A stretch of DNA of 33,037 nt, from IMG/VR virus record IMGVR_UViG_3300043446_003778, positions 1 through 33,037 of that record; one strand, given 5' to 3'. The notes below the pieces were generated by a model. It worked only from the letters and a program-made list of their open reading frames with translations, was not told the origin of the DNA and did not search any database. Below are positions 30,653 to 33,037 of this stretch, in pieces. Position numbers and translations under genes: made by a program. The first letter of the stretch is position 1; each line of letters begins with the position of its first letter. Source of the stretch: a virus.

Positions 30653-31098
30653 ATCACACTCGCAGTTGTCGGGTTGATCCTGGCCAGACTGACATCATAC
30701 TGCTCTGCCAGTTCGAGCAATGCATTGAATTCATCATCACCAGTGATGGTGATGAAATGTTCTCCCGTCTTCCTGCGGTGGTGCAGGTCCTCGAACAGTT
30801 GCTTATTCGAGGGTGCAGCTGGTGCTGCCGGTGGCAGTGCGCGATTCTGCAGCAGTACTTTGCCGTCAGGCAGTTCAAGCGGTTTAATCACTCGCAACCA
30901 TGCTCCCGTTGGAATCACATCACTGGCATAACCGTATTTTTCAAAGCCTAGGCAGGCATCCTTGAAGCGGGCGCAGAATGTCACCGCTTTTAGCGGTGCT
31001 GGGTCGATGATGGTGCTTCCTTTCAGCGCAGCAGCGATGTGCTGCTCATATCGGCGGAAGGCGGGTTCGCGTAGGTCGGTTCTAGGTAGTGCGTTCAT
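30649..31098 (-). CDS. unknown phage protein (149 aa)
   Basis: Begins MNALPRTDLREPAFRRYEQH, with a basic helical N-terminus and a beta-rich middle (YASDVIPTGAWLRVIKPLEL), a Pro/Ala linker (ALPPAAPAAPSN, about 87-98) and a C-terminal helix-strand segment (FITITGDDEFNALLELAEQY). It may have two small domains joined by the linker. It is coupled at both ends by ATGA. No family is recognised. Confidence 0.55.
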   Translation of the reverse strand: MNALPRTDLREPAFRRYEQHIAAALKGSTIIDPAPLKAVTFCARFKDACLGFEKYGYASDVIPTGAWLRVIKPLELPDGKVLLQNRALPPAAPAAPSNKQLFEDLHHRRKTGEHFITITGDDEFNALLELAEQYDVSLARINPTTASVI

Positions 31099-31412
31099 AT
31101 GGTGGTAAGGATGGCTTTCGCCTGATTCAGTTTTCCGTTGATCCGAATGGCTTCAGCTTCAGCATTAGCCACCAGTCGCGTTGCCTCACGCTTCGCTTCG
31201 TTCGTGATGGTCTCGATGTGCAATCGGGTGTTCTCCCGTTGCATTTTACATTCCGCATACGTTGACACCGGATCAGCATAGGGAAAAATATCACTAGTGA
31301 TATCCTGCTTAACCGATGCGTAGACGCTGGTCAGCCACTTTTTCATGTAGCTATCGTCCGGCAATGAGGCGGTGAACTTTAGGAGCAGTTCTAACTCTTG
31401 TGATTTGGTCAT
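31095..31412 (-). CDS. unknown helical phage protein (105 aa)
   Basis: A charged helical protein with a long coiled-coil-like second half (TNEAKREATRLVANAEAEAI, about 70-89). The first half has a hydrophobic patch with Tyr and Trp (YMKKWLTSVYASV). Its leader ends AAAAAACAT, the A-rich type. The stop overlaps the next start (ATGA). The long helix suggests a multimer; no function can be stated. Confidence 0.55.
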   Translation of the reverse strand: MTKSQELELLLKFTASLPDDSYMKKWLTSVYASVKQDITSDIFPYADPVSTYAECKMQRENTRLHIETITNEAKREATRLVANAEAEAIRINGKLNQAKAILTTI

Positions 31413-31447
31413 ATGTTTTTTGATGTGAGAAGCGTGATTGCTTCAGT

Positions 31448-31473
31448 CTGCTGCCGCTAGGCAGCCGCAGCAG
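31448..31473 (-). other. hairpin with two alternative pairings in the intergenic gap
   Basis: The 71-base gap (31413-31483) holds GCTGCC/GGCAGC (31450-31455 with 31460-31465, loop of four), or alternatively an outer CTGCTGC/GCAGCAG pair (31448-31454 with 31467-31473). No T-run follows, so it is not an intrinsic terminator. It might be an RNA processing or regulatory element. Nothing else is seen in the gap. Confidence 0.35.
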
Positions 31474-31483
31474 AGTGAAACCA

Positions 31484-32302
31484 TCAATTCGCCGAAATCA
31501 CATTCAGCACATCCGAAAGCGGCTCATGTTTGATGACGCACCGTTCGTAAACTTCGCCGATGCGACCAGCATTGGTCGCAGCTGCCGCATCCCATAAGGT
31601 GCGGTTGATGTCCACGCTACGTTGGATGCTACGGATCGCCCGAATGCTCTGGCGGGGCGTGACACGGCCACCGGCAATGCAATTCTCTTGAATGCGGTTA
31701 AAGGTAGTCCACAGGTCATTGCTGGCATCCTCTTGGCGGCGAATGTTTTCAACCAAGCCGAGGCTGCGCTCGTGATGCACACTGCCAAAGCGAGCCACGC
31801 AAGCCACGGCGGCGAACGTGTGCCGCTCGGTTTCATTCAATTGGCGGGATTGCCATTCCTTTACTGTTTCACCGATGCGCGGGAAAGACTGTGTAAGCAG
31901 TTCCACGGCAGTGGTGATCTTGTGGCGGATGCTATCGACATTGCCGACATGGCGGACAGTTGCGGCTGCCAATGTTGATCCGACAACCAAGCCATTCGCG
32001 CAAGCGAAGCGATACAGCCCGCCCATGAGTTTGAACGAACTTCCGCCATCGTTGCGGTTCACTAGCAGAATTTCCGCTCGGTGTCCATCGATGGGCTGAA
32101 TGTCAGGATGGGAAAGCAGCAGACTGTGCTTTGTGAATTGCTGCCGCTCGGGTTTAGCTTTGCCTATTTTTTGCGATGTGATTTGCCAGCCGCTCGAAAG
32201 CAATGGCGTGATTGCGTCTTGGGTGCAAATCGGCACGAATTTTTCAGTCGTGGTATCGATGCACCGGACGTTATTGATGATGGATGGATGGATGTTTTGC
32301 AT
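31484..32302 (-). CDS. DUF932-like phage/plasmid protein
   Basis: 272 residues. The central AEILLVNRNDGGSSFKLMGG, followed by LYRFACANGLVVG (residues about 76-108), is the signature of the DUF932 family, found in phages and plasmids. Helical sequence with several Arg (RQSIRAIRSIQRSVD) forms the C-terminal half. Family members have no agreed function; some lie near replication or anti-restriction genes. The start is preceded by A10 (GAACAAAAAAAAAACATATG), not a Shine-Dalgarno. It is among the first genes of the leftward block, so early expression is likely. Confidence 0.7.
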   Translation of the reverse strand: MQNIHPSIINNVRCIDTTTEKFVPICTQDAITPLLSSGWQITSQKIGKAKPERQQFTKHSLLLSHPDIQPIDGHRAEILLVNRNDGGSSFKLMGGLYRFACANGLVVGSTLAAATVRHVGNVDSIRHKITTAVELLTQSFPRIGETVKEWQSRQLNETERHTFAAVACVARFGSVHHERSLGLVENIRRQEDASNDLWTTFNRIQENCIAGGRVTPRQSIRAIRSIQRSVDINRTLWDAAAATNAGRIGEVYERCVIKHEPLSDVLNVISAN

Positions 32303-32318
32303 ATGTTTTTTTTTTGTT

Positions 32319-32510
32319 CTATTGGTTTTGGATCAGTTTTTTGTCGGCTAAATACTTTTTGACCTCGTCCAATGTGGTAGCATTGAACATCACTTTTCTG
32401 CATTCTTGCAATTCAATCGCTAGGTCAGCCGCTAGGCTTTCAATTTGATAATGCCGCTGTTGCAGATTGTACAATCTTTCCTCAAGTTCTGTTGAATTGT
32501 CGAAAGTCAT
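32319..32510 (-). CDS. small coiled-coil protein (63 aa)
   Basis: A short helical protein beginning MTFDNSTELEERLYNLQQRH. Heptad-like Leu/Ile spacing continues to about residue 38, then a Lys-rich helix (LDEVKKYLADKKLIQ). It is separated from its neighbours by short A/T-rich gaps of 7-16 bases. Function unknown; a binding or regulatory role would fit its size. Confidence 0.5.
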   Translation of the reverse strand: MTFDNSTELEERLYNLQQRHYQIESLAADLAIELQECRKVMFNATTLDEVKKYLADKKLIQNQ

Positions 32511-32517
32511 TTTTGAT

Positions 32518-32742
32518 TCAGTCTTCTTGGTTCACGAGATTAAAGGCGATTTCGCATGGATCGTCTAACACAACGAAACATTCCGCCATACGCACATCGG
32601 CGAGGATGCATTCCTCAAGTGAAAATAATCCTTCAATGTCTTTTGCTGAGTCCTCGGGGTGATAAAGTTTTCCCGCCTTGTGCAATGCGGCGATGTAATT
32701 TTTTGCCTCTTCGGCTGTCGTTATTGGTTCATGTAGGTTCAT
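32518..32742 (-). CDS. first gene of the leftward block, unknown (74 aa)
   Basis: Acidic protein beginning MNLHEPITTAEEAKNYIAAL, with two Cys in the second half and ending AFNLVNQED. The leader is CAAAAACAT before the ATG, with no ribosome site, and a hairpin lies 33 bases upstream. It is the first gene downstream of the candidate early promoter. No family is recognised. Confidence 0.5.
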   Translation of the reverse strand: MNLHEPITTAEEAKNYIAALHKAGKLYHPEDSAKDIEGLFSLEECILADVRMAECFVVLDDPCEIAFNLVNQED

Positions 32743-32774
32743 ATGTTTTTGCTCGTGTTCTCTTGGTTAATTTT

Positions 32775-32789
32775 CAGCCCAGCGGGCTG
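32775..32789 (-). other. hairpin in the leader of the first early gene
   Basis: CAGCCC (32775-32780) and GGGCTG (32784-32789) form a six-base stem with a three-base loop, between the candidate promoter and the first start. No T-run follows on the minus strand, so it is not a terminator there. It might stabilise the 5' end of the early transcript. Confidence 0.4.
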
Positions 32790-32805
32790 TTGATGTGGAC
32801 AGTTA

Positions 32806-32832
32806 ATCATAGCTTCAAAACTCTGTCAACAA
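32806..32832 (-). promoter_or_regulatory. candidate early promoter (weak match)
   Basis: On the minus strand TATGAT (32811-32806) lies 15 bases after TTGTTG (32832-32827). A better-looking TTGACA (32829-32824) also exists but is only 12 bases away. Either reading is imperfect, so this is a weak call that rests partly on its place ahead of the first early gene. Confidence 0.3.
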
Positions 32833-32837
32833 GATTT

Positions 32838-33037
32838 CATGCAGAATCGCATGGATGCATTAACTTTCCCCCCCCCCCCCCATAGGTAGGAAGGGGGCAG
32901 TATGTATATAGAAATTTTTTTTTTTTTTTTTTTCATGCATATTTACACGCATGACTAGTTTTTTATATCTCTCGACATAGGGGGGGGGTATAACTTCGTG
33001 CATGCATGCGATTATGCACGATTAAAAAACAATTTTC
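32838..33037. other. non-coding region with ATGCAT repeats and homopolymer tracts (origin or early control candidate)
   Basis: No gene is visible in 32,743-33,037. The distal part carries C14 (32868-32881), T19 (32915-32933) and G9 (32980-32988), several CATGCAT/GCATG-type copies (32838-32843, 32849-32860, 32934-32940, 32949-32953, 33001-33010) and an inverted pair GTGCAT/ATGCAC (32998-33003 and 33014-33019). Phage origins often combine A/T-rich DNA with repeats like these. Long homopolymers are also where sequencing is least reliable, so the exact lengths should not be trusted. Confidence 0.4.

Noticed and set aside
31448-31473. The intergenic hairpin as an intrinsic terminator
   Set aside because: No T-run follows on either strand, so it was kept only as an unexplained hairpin.
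32775-32789. The leader hairpin as a terminator
   Set aside because: It is followed by AAAATTAACC on the minus strand, not by T residues.
1-33037. CRISPR arrays, tRNA or rRNA genes, insertion sequences, reverse transcriptase or diversity-generating repeats, integrase
   Set aside because: No regular short repeats with spacers, no cloverleaf-like or rRNA-like sequence in the gaps, and no transposase, integrase or reverse-transcriptase motifs were seen. A computed search could still find a degenerate one.

Overview
The window looks like one arm-to-arm stretch of a tailed phage (Caudoviricetes) genome with a short-tailed, podovirus-like plan. It has no rRNA, tRNA, integrase or cellular housekeeping genes. 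Genes are packed tightly, mostly with four-base ATGA start/stop overlaps, and form two convergent blocks. The terminase, portal and major capsid genes are not here, and no single-subunit RNA polymerase is visible, so the genome continues beyond the window. The host cannot be named. Weak Shine-Dalgarno usage and A-rich leaders ahead of many leftward genes may be a clue to it.

Left block, rightward, about 1-18,232: virion and exit genes. The order recalls T7 genes 11 to 16: a head-tail adaptor, a beta-propeller tail nozzle (here split into two adjacent ORFs), a small GNAT-like protein, gp14-like internal virion proteins and a 1,771-residue ejection protein. Between the adaptor and the nozzle sit a structural protein, a LamG/fibre-like protein with a signal peptide, and a coupled four-gene cassette. 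That cassette is a small two-helix membrane protein, a second small membrane protein, a lipoprotein and a caspase/metacaspase-fold peptidase with an intact His/Cys dyad. It is laid out like a lysis cassette in which the peptidase sits where an endolysin would be expected. The block ends with a small HExxE protein and an ATP-grasp ligase.

Right block, leftward, about 32,742 down to 18,156: early, replication and recombination genes. An A/T- and homopolymer-rich region with ATGCAT repeats at the right edge (32,838-33,037) may hold an origin or early control region. It is followed by a candidate promoter and many small early proteins: a DUF932-like protein, an exported protein, a compact cytosine-C5 methyltransferase, a short MNGKGS-type protein and several Cys-cluster mini-proteins. 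Next come a RecB/Cas4-like nuclease with four cluster cysteines, a second and larger cytosine-C5 methyltransferase with a nearly full-length second open frame inside it, a Sak4-like P-loop ATPase, a metallophosphatase, a helix-turn-helix protein, a DUF669-like single-strand DNA-binding protein with its own strong promoter, operator-like palindrome and terminator, an Nmad1/DUF1599 protein, a family A DNA polymerase with an N-terminal uracil-glycosylase-like domain, and a DUF3987-type helicase. The nuclease, ATPase and SSB-like protein fit a recombination module; the polymerase and helicase form the replication module; the two methyltransferases probably mark phage DNA against restriction.

The observations most worth a second look are the caspase-containing cassette, the overlapping frame in the large methyltransferase gene, the split nozzle gene, the glycosylase-like/polymerase fusion, and several very small coupled genes that length cut-offs would miss.
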